From Robbsia betulipollinis (lineage in GTDB: Bacteria > Pseudomonadota > Gammaproteobacteria > Burkholderiales > Burkholderiaceae), in the NCBI RefSeq assembly GCF_026624755.1, contig NZ_JAPMXC010000006.1, forward strand, positions 111,683 to 175,682: a stretch of 64,000 nt of DNA, written 5' to 3'. Positions 37,843-47,729 of this stretch are shown in pieces. How positions within the stretch are numbered: the stretch's first letter is position 1; each line of letters begins with the position of its first letter. Below the pieces are notes generated by a model. The model saw nothing but the letters and a program-made list of their open reading frames with translations, was not told where the DNA came from and did no database searches. Both the position numbers and the translations under genes were made by a program.

Positions 37843-40263
37843 GTGATTACGAAACTTATCCGCAAACTCCTGGGCCGTTCCGACGAAACGTCCGACACGC
37901 CGGCCGACGCGCCCGCGGCCGATACCGCGGCACCCGCAAAGACCCCGGCGCGCCGGCGTCGCGCGGCGGCCCCGGCGACCACCGACGCGCCCACCGCCGA
38001 GGCCGCCGCCGACGCGAACACCGAGGCCGTACCGGCGAAACCGCGCAGCCCGGCGCGTCGCGCCAAGCCCCCGGCGGCAGTGGACGGCGTGCCCGCCGCC
38101 GCGCCCGCCGAGGAGAAAACCAGTGCCGCGCCGGCGAAACCGCGCAGCGCGACCCGACGCGCCAAGCCTGCGGCGGCGGAGGGCGCGCCTGCCGTCGAAG
38201 CGGCCGAGACGGATGTCGACGCCGCGCCGCCGGCGAAACCCCGTGCCACGGCCCGGGCGTCGGCAGGGGCGAAGGCTGCCGAAGCGGGCGCAGACGCCGC
38301 GGCCAGGCCCGCGAAACCGCGCCTCGCCACCCGTCGCCCCGCCAAGGCGGCCGCCACCGAGGCGGGAGTGGGCATCGCTGCCGTGTCCGATTCCATGCCG
38401 CCCGCGCCCGCGTCCACCTATCAGGGACGCGACCCGGTCGTGAAACGCCGCACCGCCCGGCCGGCCACGGCACGCGCCGCCGCCGCGCCGGCGGAATCCG
38501 TCGCGATGGAGACGCCGCCGGCGAGCGTGCCCGTCGCGCCCGCGAACGAGACCCGAGCCGTCGCGCGCGCGTCGGCCCCGGCGGACGCGAACGTGCCCGA
38601 CGTGCCCGTCGTGATTCCGGCGGGCGTCCACGGCATCAATCCCGCGCTGATCTCGCGCAATGCGGTGCGGGTCACCCAGGGGCTGCAGGAAGCGGGGTTC
38701 CGGGCCTTCATCGTCGGCGGCGCGGTACGCGATCTGCTCCTCGGCGTCGCGCCGAAGGATTTCGACGTCGCCACCGACGCGACGCCCGATCAGGTACAGC
38801 GCCTGTTCCGCCGCGCGCGCATCATCGGCCGACGCTTTCAGATCGTCCACGTGCAGTTCGGTCAGGAAATCATCGAGGTGTCGACGTTCCGCGCGCTGGT
38901 CGATCCGGTCGCCGAGGCGGCCACCGCGGCGGCCAACGCGGTGCAGGCCGCCGTCGACGCGGATGGCGCCGAGCGCACGGCCACCCGTCTTGCCACGCAG
39001 GCGGCCGACATCGGCACCAACGCGACCGCCGCGGCCTATGTGAGCGCGCCGCTTGAGGCAGACCTGCTGGCGGCCGATCAGGACGACGACGCGACCGACG
39101 ACGCAAACGAGACGCGGGGCAACGACGCACGGGCCGGCGAACGCCCGGGCGGCGGCACGCACCACCGGGGCGAGCGTGACCGGGGCGATCGGGGTCGCCG
39201 CCGCCGGCGCGAGGATCCGGACCGCCGCCTGCACGCGGTGGACGCGAGCGGCCGCGTGCTGCGCGACAACGTCTGGGGCGAGCAGCACGAGGACGCGCGC
39301 CGCCGCGATTTCACGATCAACGCGATGTATTACGACCCGGCATCGCAGACGGTGCTCGACTATCACCAGGGCATGGCGGACATGCGTGCCCGGCTGCTCC
39401 GCATGATCGGCGACCCGGCCACCCGTTACCGCGAGGACCCGGTACGCATGCTGCGGGTCGTGCGCTTCGCCGGCAAGCTCGATTTCGAGATCGAAGCCGC
39501 GACCCGGGAACCGATCGCGAGCCTCGCCGAATTGATCAACAACGTGCCTGCCGCGCGGGTCTTCGACGAGATCCTGAAGCTGCTGCTGTCGGGCAACGCG
39601 CTCGCCTGCCTGACCCGGCTGCGCGCCGAAGGCCTGCATCGCGACCTGCTGCCCCTGCTCGACGTGGCGCTGGAGCAGGCGCACAGCGAGAAATTCATCA
39701 CCCTGTCGCTGACCAACACCGACGCACGCGTGCGCGCCGGCAAGACGGTGTCGCCCGGCTTCCTGTTCGCCGCGCTGCTCTGGCACCAGACGCAACAACG
39801 CTGGCAGCGCTATGTGGCCGAAGGCGAGTATCCGATCCCCGCGCTGCATCGGGCGATGGACGAGGTACTCGACGCGCAGACCGGCAAGCTGGCGATCCAG
39901 CGCCGTTTCGTATCGGACATGAAGGAGATCTGGGGCATGCAGCCGCGCCTGGAGAAGCGTGCGGGCCGCAGCGCGTTGAAGCTGCTGGAACACCCGCGCT
40001 TCAGAGCGGCGTATGATTTCCTTTTATTGCGCTGCGAATCCGGAGAAATGGATCCCACTCTGGGCGCGTGGTGGACGGACTTCATCGAGGGTGACCCCGG
40101 CGCGCGCGAGGTGCTGCTCAGCGGCGGACCGCGCGATGCGAAGGCGAAACCCCGCCGCCGCCGCCGCGGCGGCCGGGGCGGCGCCGGCGCGGCGGGTTCC
40201 GGCGAAAACGCCGGTGCGCCTTCCGCCGCCCCGCGCCCGGGCGCAGCTTTCGAAGACGATTGA
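37843..40263 (+). CDS. pcnB: Poly(A) polymerase I with large N-terminal and internal expansions
   Basis: An 806-residue polynucleotide adenylyltransferase, which tags RNA 3' ends for decay. The nucleotidyltransferase signature GGAVRDLLLGVAPKDFD starts at residue 292 with catalytic Asp306 and Asp308; RRDFTINAMYYDP and RYREDPVRMLRVVRFAGKL follow. E. coli PcnB is about 465 residues. The excess here is an Ala/Lys/Arg/Pro-rich region before residue 260 with repeated PAKPR...RRAKP blocks, an insertion of about 115 residues (352-466) in the catalytic head, and a basic C-terminus (KPRRRRRGGRGG). Start GTG 37843; upstream in-frame codons overlap the HAD gene. Confidence 0.93.
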   Translation: MITKLIRKLLGRSDETSDTPADAPAADTAAPAKTPARRRRAAAPATTDAPTAEAAADANTEAVPAKPRSPARRAKPPAAVDGVPAAAPAEEKTSAAPAKPRSATRRAKPAAAEGAPAVEAAETDVDAAPPAKPRATARASAGAKAAEAGADAAARPAKPRLATRRPAKAAATEAGVGIAAVSDSMPPAPASTYQGRDPVVKRRTARPATARAAAAPAESVAMETPPASVPVAPANETRAVARASAPADANVPDVPVVIPAGVHGINPALISRNAVRVTQGLQEAGFRAFIVGGAVRDLLLGVAPKDFDVATDATPDQVQRLFRRARIIGRRFQIVHVQFGQEIIEVSTFRALVDPVAEAATAAANAVQAAVDADGAERTATRLATQAADIGTNATAAAYVSAPLEADLLAADQDDDATDDANETRGNDARAGERPGGGTHHRGERDRGDRGRRRRREDPDRRLHAVDASGRVLRDNVWGEQHEDARRRDFTINAMYYDPASQTVLDYHQGMADMRARLLRMIGDPATRYREDPVRMLRVVRFAGKLDFEIEAATREPIASLAELINNVPAARVFDEILKLLLSGNALACLTRLRAEGLHRDLLPLLDVALEQAHSEKFITLSLTNTDARVRAGKTVSPGFLFAALLWHQTQQRWQRYVAEGEYPIPALHRAMDEVLDAQTGKLAIQRRFVSDMKEIWGMQPRLEKRAGRSALKLLEHPRFRAAYDFLLLRCESGEMDPTLGAWWTDFIEGDPGAREVLLSGGPRDAKAKPRRRRRGGRGGAGAAGSGENAGAPSAAPRPGAAFEDD
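38032..38346 (+). repeat. Degenerate repeats in the pcnB N-terminal region
   Basis: Four copies of a block starting CCGGCGAAACC (38032, 38131, 38230, and a variant near 38309) encode PAKPR followed by basic residues, with spacings of 99, 99 and about 78 bp. The 99-bp period between the first three copies suggests tandem duplication followed by divergence. Confidence 0.65.
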
Positions 40264-40294
40264 CGTTCGACGACCTTTGTAAAAGGCCTCAGCT

Positions 40295-40831
40295 ATGACG
40301 GTAGCCTATCTCGGACTCGGCGCGAATTCCGGCGACGCGCGGCAGTGCCTGAAAGATGCGGTGGTCTCCCTGGCGCAACGGCCAGGCATCATCGTGCTCG
40401 CCAAATCGAGCCTGTACCGCACCGCCCCCATCGATGCCGATGGAGACGATTTCTACAATTGCGTGGTTGCGGTCGGCACGCTGCTGCCCGCGCGCCAGCT
40501 GCTCGACCTGTGCCTGGGCGTCGAGCACGAGTTCGGCCGCGAGCGCCCGTACCGCAACGCGCCACGCACGCTCGACATCGACATCCTGCTCTACGACGAC
40601 GAGCGCATCGACGAAGCCGATCTGACGATTCCGCATCCGCGCCTGAGCGAACGCGCCTTCGCGCTGGTACCGCTGCTCGAACTCGATGCCGACGTGATGA
40701 TTCCCGGCATGGGCCGCGCAAGCCGCTTCGTCGCGGCGGTCGCCCATCAGCGGATCGAGACGGTCGCGACCGGCTTCTGCCCCTTCCTGCGCGGCATGCC
40801 GCGCAATCGCGAGAATAACGCGTGCCCATGA
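40295..40831 (+). CDS. folK: 6-hydroxymethyl-7,8-dihydropterin pyrophosphokinase
   Basis: A 178-residue folate-pathway enzyme that transfers pyrophosphate from ATP to hydroxymethyldihydropterin. Family markers are YLGLGANSGDARQCL, SSLYRTAPI, and the active-site stretch RNAPRTLDIDILLYDD, followed by IPHPRLSERAFALVPL. AAAAGG precedes the ATG. Its stop overlaps the start of the deoxynucleoside kinase as ATGA. Confidence 0.96.
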   Translation: MTVAYLGLGANSGDARQCLKDAVVSLAQRPGIIVLAKSSLYRTAPIDADGDDFYNCVVAVGTLLPARQLLDLCLGVEHEFGRERPYRNAPRTLDIDILLYDDERIDEADLTIPHPRLSERAFALVPLLELDADVMIPGMGRASRFVAAVAHQRIETVATGFCPFLRGMPRNRENNACP

Positions 40832-41526
40832 CCGCCCCCACGATGCCGGTCACGGCACCGGAAATGCCCGTCGCGACGGACGGCCGCCCCCGTTACCGGT
40901 ACGTCGTAGTCGAAGGGCCGATCGGCATCGGCAAAAGCGCGCTGGCGAAGGTTCTCGCCGAACGCTGGGCGATGACGCCGGATTTCGAGCAGCCGAAGAG
41001 CAATCCCTTCCTGGAAGGTTTCTACCGCGACCCGGCGCGTCACGCGCTGGCGGTGCAGACCCACTTCCTGCTGGAGCGCAGCGCGCACGCGGCGGCGCTT
41101 GCCGCGGCGAACACCGAGCAGTCGGCGCCCATCGTCGGCGACTTCCTGCCGCAGAAAGACGTCATCTACGCGCGGCTCAACCTCGATGACGAGGAGTTCG
41201 CGCTGTATCAGCGCCTGGCCACGCGGCTGGCCGCGCCGATCCGCACCCCGGATCTCGTGATCTACCTGCAGGCCAGCCCGGAAACGCTGTTCGCGCGGCT
41301 GCAAAAACACACGAGCGGCATCGAGTTGCAGGTTTCCGACGCCTATCTGCGCGCCCTGTGCGAGGCCTACAACCATTTCTTCTATCACTACAGCGAAGCC
41401 CCGCTGTTGACAGTCAATACCGAAAATCTCGAGCCCGCCGAAAACGATGCCGACCTGGGTTTGCTGCTCGATCATCTGAACGCGATGCGTGGCCCGCGCG
41501 AGTTTTTCGTCAAAGGTTCGCTTTAG
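40828..41526 (+). CDS. Deoxynucleoside kinase family protein
   Basis: A 232-residue kinase of the deoxyadenosine/deoxyguanosine/deoxycytidine kinase family for nucleoside salvage. The P-loop [17 protein letters not shown] follows a short Thr/Met/Pro tail; [22 protein letters not shown] is represented by its core [13 protein letters not shown], and [19 protein letters not shown] is the family's Arg-rich lid. ATG 40828 overlaps the folK stop; GTG 40822 adds two codons. Located between folK and panB, as in related genomes. Base specificity cannot be assigned. Confidence 0.88.
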   Translation: MTAPTMPVTAPEMPVATDGRPRYRYVVVEGPIGIGKSALAKVLAERWAMTPDFEQPKSNPFLEGFYRDPARHALAVQTHFLLERSAHAAALAAANTEQSAPIVGDFLPQKDVIYARLNLDDEEFALYQRLATRLAAPIRTPDLVIYLQASPETLFARLQKHTSGIELQVSDAYLRALCEAYNHFFYHYSEAPLLTVNTENLEPAENDADLGLLLDHLNAMRGPREFFVKGSL

Positions 41527-41527
41527 G

Positions 41528-42343
41528 ATGACCTATCTGCAAGACCCCTCGCAGCGCCCCGTCACCGTGCCGCGGCTCCAGACGATGCGCGATGCGGGCG
41601 AGAAGATCGCCATGCTGACCTGCTACGACGCGAGTTTCGCGACCCTGCTCGAGCGGGCCGGTGTCGATGTCCTGCTGATCGGCGATTCCCTGGGCAACGT
41701 TCTCCAGGGACACGCCACCACGCTGCCGGTGAGCCTCGACGACATCGTCTATCACACTGCCTGCGTGGCGCGCGGCGCGCAGCGACCGCTGATCGTCGCC
41801 GATTTGCCCTTCGGTACCTACGGCACCCCGGAACAGGCCTTCGCATCGGCGGTGCGCCTGATGCGTGGCGGCGCGCACATGGTCAAGCTCGAAGGCGGTG
41901 CCTGGCTGGCCGATACCGTGCGTTTTCTGGTCGAACGCGCGGTGCCGGTGTGCGCGCACATCGGACTGACGCCGCAATCGGTGCACGCATTCGGCGGTTT
42001 CAAGGTACAGGGGCGCACGCTGCTGGCCGCCGACGCGCTGAAGGCCGACGCCGAGGCGCTGCAGGACGCCGGCGCGCAGTTGCTGGTGATCGAGGCGGTA
42101 CCGGCGACGCTCGCCGCGGAGCTGACCGATCTGCTCGCGATCCCCACGATCGGCATCGGCGCCGGCCCCGAGTGCTCGGGACAGGTGCTGGTGCTGCACG
42201 ATCTACTGGGGGTATTCCCCGGCAAGCGGCCGCGTTTCGTGAAGGATTTCGTCTCGGGCGAGGTGTCGATCGGCGCGGGCATCGAGGCGTATGTGCGCGC
42301 GGTCAAGGAAGGCACGTTCCCGGATCAGGAACACGTGTTCTGA
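41528..42343 (+). CDS. panB: 3-methyl-2-oxobutanoate hydroxymethyltransferase
   Basis: A 271-residue enzyme for the first committed step of pantothenate synthesis. [32 protein letters not shown] (metal-binding Asp), [21 protein letters not shown] and [17 protein letters not shown] are all conserved. ATG 41528 begins 1 bp after the kinase stop. Last gene of the hda-to-panB run; the next gene is convergent, 13 bp away. panC is not in the window. Confidence 0.96.
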   Translation: MTYLQDPSQRPVTVPRLQTMRDAGEKIAMLTCYDASFATLLERAGVDVLLIGDSLGNVLQGHATTLPVSLDDIVYHTACVARGAQRPLIVADLPFGTYGTPEQAFASAVRLMRGGAHMVKLEGGAWLADTVRFLVERAVPVCAHIGLTPQSVHAFGGFKVQGRTLLAADALKADAEALQDAGAQLLVIEAVPATLAAELTDLLAIPTIGIGAGPECSGQVLVLHDLLGVFPGKRPRFVKDFVSGEVSIGAGIEAYVRAVKEGTFPDQEHVF

Positions 42344-42356
42344 AACCGGGCGGCCG

Positions 42357-45300
42357 CTAGGCCTTGATCATGCGGTGAACGCGGGCTTCCAGATCCGCGA
42401 CGTTGAACGGCTTTGTCAGCAATTCCATTCCCTCGTCGAGGTGTCCCGCTCCGACCGCCGCGCTGGCGGCATAGCCGGTGACGAACAGCACTTTCAGGCC
42501 TGGCCGCACCGCTCGCCCCGCGTCGGCCACCTGACGCCCGTTCAGACCGCCGGGCAGGCCCACGTCGGTGATGAGCAGATCAATGCGTTCGTTCGACTGC
42601 ATCAGTTTCACACCGATGGGCCCGTTAAGCGCCTTTAGAACGCGATAGCCCGCGTCGGTCAGCACCTCGGCCACGAGTTGCCGGATCGCGCTCTCGTCCT
42701 CCACGATCAGCACCGTCTCGCCAGGCAGGGCGCGCTGCGATTCGACGTGGCGGCCCGCGTCGTCGATTCTCGCGACGTCGCCGAGATGGCGCGGCAGATA
42801 GAGGCCCATGGTCGTGCCCTGCCCGACCTCGGAGTAGACACGCACCTGCCCTCCCGACTGGCGAACGAAGCCGTAGATCATCGACAGGCCCAGGCCGGTG
42901 CCCTGTCCGATCGGCTTGGTGGTGAAAAAAGGGTCGAAGACGCGCTCGATGATGGCGGGCGTCATGCCGGCGCCGGTGTCGGTGACGCAAAGCGACACGT
43001 ACTCGCCTTCCGGCAGGTCCTGATCCGCCGCAGCCCGCGCATCCAGCCGCCTGTTGCCTGTCTCGATCGTGAGCCTGCCGCCCTCCGGCATGGCGTCCCG
43101 CGCGTTGATGCACAGGTTGAGAAGCGCGCTTTCCAGCTGCGGCGCATCCACGAGCACCGGCCACAAACCGGCGGTCGCGGCGACCTTCACCTCGATCGCG
43201 GGACCGAGCGTGCGATCGATGATCGCCCTCATGCCGGCGATCAGCCGATCGGCGTCCGTCGGGGTTGGCGCAAGCGTCTGCCGGCGCGAAAAGGCAAGGA
43301 GCCGCTGGGTCAGCGCCGCGGCGCGATGGGCACCGGTCTGCGCCATATCGATGTAGCGGTCGAGCTTGTCGTAATCGCCCTTGGCGATGCGCGCGCCAAG
43401 CAGCGCCAGCCCGCCGGTGACGGCCGTCAGCAGATTGTTGAAGTCGTGGGCGATGCCTCCGGTGAGTTGACCGACCGCCTCCATTTTCTGGCTCTGCCGC
43501 AGCGCTTCGGCCTGCTCGCGTTCAAGGGCGATATCGCGTCCGGACGCATATACCTTCCCGTCCTCGAACGCCGCCGTCCAGCTGAACCAGCGGTAGGAGC
43601 CGTCCTTGTGACGGAAACGGCAGGCATGGGGATGGGCAAGCGGCTTATCGAAGGCGCTGGCGAACGCCGCCTGGGCGGCCTCCAGGTCGTCCGGGTGAGT
43701 ATAGTCGACGAAGCTGGAACCCAGGAGCTCACCCGGTGCGTAGCCGAGCAACGCCGTCCAGAGCGGGTTGACCGCTTCCATGGTGCCGTCCGGTCGAGCG
43801 ATGAGCAAGAGTTCACGCGACAGACGCCAGGACCGGTCGCGCTCGCGCGTTCGCTCCTCGACCCGTGCCTCGAGCGTTTCATTGGCCTGACGCAACTCGA
43901 TCTCGGCGAATGCCTGCCTGCGCGCCGCCCAGGTGCGGTCCGCCACGGCCTGGGCGAAAGCGATGTCATCGTCGGCCCAGGCTCGCTCGACGCTGTCGTT
44001 GAGATACAGCATGGCCTCGAGACGATCTTCCTGCATCAGCGGGACGTTGAGCAGGGAGCGGATCCCCAGACCGGTGAGCCGCTCCACGCCTTCGCGGGTA
44101 CGCCAGTCCGTTTCGACATTTCCGATCGAGACGATTTCGCCCCGGGCGAGCACCGCGCCATAGGTCCCATAATCCTGCAATCTGTGGCGCCCCGCGAGAG
44201 AGACAACCGTCGGATCGGCGCACCAGTCACGTTCGACGTCCACGATTCCGTTCGCCTGATCGATTTCGCCGTATCCGGCTCGCCGTACGTTCAAATGCCG
44301 GCCCAGCATTTCCGCCGCGGCGTGCACCATGCGGCTGGGACCGGATTCGCCGTGCAGCGCCCGGAGGGTGTCCCCGAACTCGATCAGGGCCGCCTGCCGC
44401 AGTTCCTGCATTTTCCTGCGCTGGATATCGAAAAGCGCGCCCGGAAAGCGAACCGCCTGCCCCGAGGGGTCCAGTTCGCAATAGCCGTTGGCCTCGACCC
44501 ACCACCACGATCCGTCGAGCTGGCGAACGCGGTACTCGACGCAGTACCGGCCACCGTCCCGCAACGCGGCGGCGATCGCGCCCTCGACGCGCCGGGCGTC
44601 GTCCGGGTGGATGGATTGCACCACCTCCGCGAGGGGCAGCCCCGCCTTCAACCGTTCCGGATCGAGTGCGAAGGTCGTGGCAAAGCGGCTGTCGGCGATG
44701 AAACGATCCGGGACAATCGACCACACCCAGGTGCCGAGCACCGTGCCCGCGTCCAGAGCCAGTTCGATCCGCTCGCGGGTCTCGTATTCGCGAGTGATGT
44801 CGCGCGAAACGGAAAGCAGTCTCTCGGGATGACCGTCCGGCCCGAGAATCGGCGTGACCAGGACATCCCACCACCGCGGCTCGCCGGCCATCGTTTCCGC
44901 CGGCCCGACGAAATGCCCCACGCCCCCCGCTCTGGCCGCGTCGATCGCCTGGAGGGCTTCGGCATGCCCACGCCCCTGCCAGAAACTGGGCCAGGGACAT
45001 CCGCAGATCGCGTTGAAATCGCTGACCTGCATGAGCGCCTGACCGGCGTCCGTCATGAAGAGGAGGTTACCTTCGAGATCGAGCACTTTGATGCAGTCGC
45101 CCGAGGCACCGAGCACGCTCCTGAGGAACGCCGCATCGGCTCGGCCGCGTTCGGCCGCGAGACGCCGTTCGGTGCGGTCGCGCAATACCTTCACGAAACC
45201 GACGACCTCGCCCTCCCCTGTGCGCAGCGGCGTCATCTTGCCGCTGGCCCAGAACCGCTGCCCCCCTTTGCGATTGTGCCAGCGCTCGTCGTTGCCCGCG

Positions 45301-45551
45301 TTGTCGGTCAGGGCGAGCTGCATTTCCCTGGCAGGCCTGCCGGCGGCGCAATCCTCGGGCGTGAAGATGCGTTCCACGGTTTGATCGAGCATTTCCTCTT
45401 CGGACCAGCCGAGAATATGCTCGGCGCCCTTGCTCCAGACGGTGACCCGCCCATCGTTGTCGGTGGCGATCATCGCGAAATCCGTCGCGCTGTCGATCAC
45501 CCAACGGTTCAACGCTGCACCGACGGGCGTGAAGGATTCCATGATTTCCAT
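42357..45551 (-). CDS. Hybrid sensor histidine kinase with PAS, GAF and receiver domains
   Basis: A 1064-residue soluble-looking kinase without membrane segments. Order: PAS (about 15-130), two further PAS-like domains (about 150-400), GAF (about 410-560), PAS (about 590-700), HisKA with phospho-acceptor His702 in GGIAHDFNNLLTAV, HATPase with NARDAMPEGG and DTGAGM...TGLGLS, and a C-terminal receiver with phospho-acceptor Asp996 in ITDVGLPGG. Start uncertain: ATG 45551 or 45542; a TTG at 45590 is also in frame. No partner response regulator gene is adjacent. It sits between conserved panB and pabB, so it looks like an accessory insertion. Signal unknown. Confidence 0.9.
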   Translation of the reverse strand: MEIMESFTPVGAALNRWVIDSATDFAMIATDNDGRVTVWSKGAEHILGWSEEEMLDQTVERIFTPEDCAAGRPAREMQLALTDNAGNDERWHNRKGGQRFWASGKMTPLRTGEGEVVGFVKVLRDRTERRLAAERGRADAAFLRSVLGASGDCIKVLDLEGNLLFMTDAGQALMQVSDFNAICGCPWPSFWQGRGHAEALQAIDAARAGGVGHFVGPAETMAGEPRWWDVLVTPILGPDGHPERLLSVSRDITREYETRERIELALDAGTVLGTWVWSIVPDRFIADSRFATTFALDPERLKAGLPLAEVVQSIHPDDARRVEGAIAAALRDGGRYCVEYRVRQLDGSWWWVEANGYCELDPSGQAVRFPGALFDIQRRKMQELRQAALIEFGDTLRALHGESGPSRMVHAAAEMLGRHLNVRRAGYGEIDQANGIVDVERDWCADPTVVSLAGRHRLQDYGTYGAVLARGEIVSIGNVETDWRTREGVERLTGLGIRSLLNVPLMQEDRLEAMLYLNDSVERAWADDDIAFAQAVADRTWAARRQAFAEIELRQANETLEARVEERTRERDRSWRLSRELLLIARPDGTMEAVNPLWTALLGYAPGELLGSSFVDYTHPDDLEAAQAAFASAFDKPLAHPHACRFRHKDGSYRWFSWTAAFEDGKVYASGRDIALEREQAEALRQSQKMEAVGQLTGGIAHDFNNLLTAVTGGLALLGARIAKGDYDKLDRYIDMAQTGAHRAAALTQRLLAFSRRQTLAPTPTDADRLIAGMRAIIDRTLGPAIEVKVAATAGLWPVLVDAPQLESALLNLCINARDAMPEGGRLTIETGNRRLDARAAADQDLPEGEYVSLCVTDTGAGMTPAIIERVFDPFFTTKPIGQGTGLGLSMIYGFVRQSGGQVRVYSEVGQGTTMGLYLPRHLGDVARIDDAGRHVESQRALPGETVLIVEDESAIRQLVAEVLTDAGYRVLKALNGPIGVKLMQSNERIDLLITDVGLPGGLNGRQVADAGRAVRPGLKVLFVTGYAASAAVGAGHLDEGMELLTKPFNVADLEARVHRMIKA

Positions 45552-45737
45552 TCCGATACATCTGATTGATCGTCCGCGGCGCGTGTGCAAACGCGCGCCC
45601 GCCGCCTCCGGCGGGGCATTGCGATTTTCGGGAGGCCACCGGCAGGGCGGATGGCCCGGCCGCTCATTTTACGATCGTTTGGGGAAAGCCACGATCGGCC
45701 GTACGCATCGACGGGATGCGCCATTCCCTGGCGCATC

Positions 45738-47726
45738 TCACCGGATGACGGCCGGCATGAGGCCGCGCAGGCCATTGGTGAGCATCAGGGCCTGTGCCCG
45801 ATCGAGATCCGCGAGCGTCAACGACCGCTCGCGGGCATGCCAGAGGGGATCGTCCAGCACGATGCCGCGCATCACGCCCGGCAGCAGCCCGTCGGCGACC
45901 GGTGGCGTGAACCAGTGTCCGTCCAGCTTGACGAACAGATTGCTGCGTGCGCCTTCGGTCAGGTGACCCTGCGCGTTGACGAAGAGCATGTCGAATGCCC
46001 CTTCCCGCTCCGCGGCCTGCCACGCGGCGTCATACATCGCGCGATGGGTCGTCTTGAAGCGCAGCAAGGGATCGTCCGCCCGGGTATCGGCAAACCCATG
46101 CGTGCGGGCGAGCAGCATGCCGACCGGGCCGGGCGCGAGCGGTGCCAGCCGGGCGGCGGTACAGGTCACCGTTCCCGTCTTCGACACGCTCAGCCGCACG
46201 CGGTGCGGAGCAGCATCGGCGAGGGCGGCGAGCGTGGCGTCCAGCGCCGCTTCGACGGCGTGCCGCAGCACGGTATCGACACCGACTCGGGTATCGACCT
46301 CGGCATGAGATATCCCGCCGGGCACGCCGTCCGGCAGGACCGCCTCGATCACAGGCTCGCGGTGAAATCCGAGTCGCCACGCCGCTGCGCACAGGCGCTG
46401 CACATGGCGCGCGCGATGCGGCACTCGTCCGGCGACGACCAGCAGCGTCTCGAACAGGGCGAAACCGGGATCGGCGGCGGTGAGAAACCGCGCCTTCAGA
46501 AGACACTCCGCGTACTCCTCGGATGCCCGGCTGTCGAGGACGATGCCTGCCCCCACCCCGGCCGATGCGGCGGCGAGCCCGTCGACGCAGGTCGGTGCGA
46601 CCTCGATCGTGCGGATCGCCACCGACAGGCAAAAATCCCCGCAGCGCCGCGTCAGCGGCGCGTCGATCCAGCCGATCGCGCCGGTGTACAGACCGCGCGG
46701 CGCGGTTTCCAGCGCGGCGATCTGCGCGATCGCCGCGCGTTTCGGCGCGCCGGTGATCGAGCCGCAGGGGAAGAGCGCGCGCAGGATGTCGGGAAACGTC
46801 GTGGCGGCGGGCGTGCGCGCTTCGATCGTCGACGTCAGTTGCCAGACCGTGGGCCAGGCTTCGGGCGTGAACAGCGCCGTCACCGCGACGCCGCCCGGCG
46901 GCGCGATGCGGCCCAGATCGTTGCGCAGCAGGTCGACGATCATCACGTTCTCGGCGCGATTCTTCGGGTCGTTCGACAAGTCGATGCCGCGCTGCACATC
47001 GGCATCCCGAAGCAGCGCCGCATGGGAAAGATCGCCGGCATCGCCCGGGTCGCCCGAGCCGGCCAGCCGCCCGCGCGCGGCCGTGCCTTTCATCGGTCTG
47101 GCGAGCAGCGTGCCGGCCTCGTGCCGGAGAAACAGTTCCGGCGACAGCGACAGGGTCCAGCCCGCGGGCGCGTGGAGCAACGCACCGAAGGCCACCGGCT
47201 GCCGCCGACGCAGTTGCCGGTAAAGCGTCACGGGGCTGCCGAACACCTGAAAGGCGAGACGAAACGTGTAGTTGACCTGATAGCAGTCGCCTGCTGCCAG
47301 CGCCGCGTGGATGCGGTCGATCGCCCGGGAAAAGTCGGCGGCGCTCGTGTCGTGCCGCACGTCGAGGATGCCGGCGGGCGCCGCCGGGGCCGCCTCGGCC
47401 AGCCAGGCGTCGCACTCGTCCGCGTCCAGCCGGCGCAGCGCGCGAAAGAGCAGGACGCGCAGCGCGGGGTCGCGGCCGTGCGCGCCAGGGGCGGGAAAGG
47501 AAACGCCGCCCGTGGACAGATGGTGCAGCGCCACGCCCCATTCGTAGTCCGCCAGCACGACCGCGAACAGGCCGGCGCGCAGATCGGCTTCGATCCGCTC
47601 CCAGAATGCGTCGAGCCTGGCGGGATCGGTGCAGCGCCGCTCATGGGCGAAATCGGTATAAAGCCGGCTGCGGGCCGCCGCTCCCGTCTGCGCGTCGTCG
47701 AGCAGGGCGAAAACGGGCAGCGTCAT
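45738..47726 (-). CDS. pabB: Fused aminodeoxychorismate synthase component I and aminodeoxychorismate lyase
   Basis: A 662-residue PabB-PabC fusion making p-aminobenzoate for folate. The chorismate-binding half (about 1-385) has DCYQVNYTFRLAF, LSPELFLR, PMKGTAARG, NVMIVDLLRNDLGR, PCGSITGAPKRAA and SVAIRTIEV. The class IV aminotransferase half begins near GFALFETLLVV and has the catalytic Lys in RFKTTHRAMYD and TEGARSNLFVK. The amidotransferase PabA is not in the window. It starts 3 bp after dnaJ and is likely co-transcribed with it. Confidence 0.94.
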   Translation of the reverse strand: MTLPVFALLDDAQTGAAARSRLYTDFAHERRCTDPARLDAFWERIEADLRAGLFAVVLADYEWGVALHHLSTGGVSFPAPGAHGRDPALRVLLFRALRRLDADECDAWLAEAAPAAPAGILDVRHDTSAADFSRAIDRIHAALAAGDCYQVNYTFRLAFQVFGSPVTLYRQLRRRQPVAFGALLHAPAGWTLSLSPELFLRHEAGTLLARPMKGTAARGRLAGSGDPGDAGDLSHAALLRDADVQRGIDLSNDPKNRAENVMIVDLLRNDLGRIAPPGGVAVTALFTPEAWPTVWQLTSTIEARTPAATTFPDILRALFPCGSITGAPKRAAIAQIAALETAPRGLYTGAIGWIDAPLTRRCGDFCLSVAIRTIEVAPTCVDGLAAASAGVGAGIVLDSRASEEYAECLLKARFLTAADPGFALFETLLVVAGRVPHRARHVQRLCAAAWRLGFHREPVIEAVLPDGVPGGISHAEVDTRVGVDTVLRHAVEAALDATLAALADAAPHRVRLSVSKTGTVTCTAARLAPLAPGPVGMLLARTHGFADTRADDPLLRFKTTHRAMYDAAWQAAEREGAFDMLFVNAQGHLTEGARSNLFVKLDGHWFTPPVADGLLPGVMRGIVLDDPLWHARERSLTLADLDRAQALMLTNGLRGLMPAVIR

Positions 47727-47729
47727 CGC

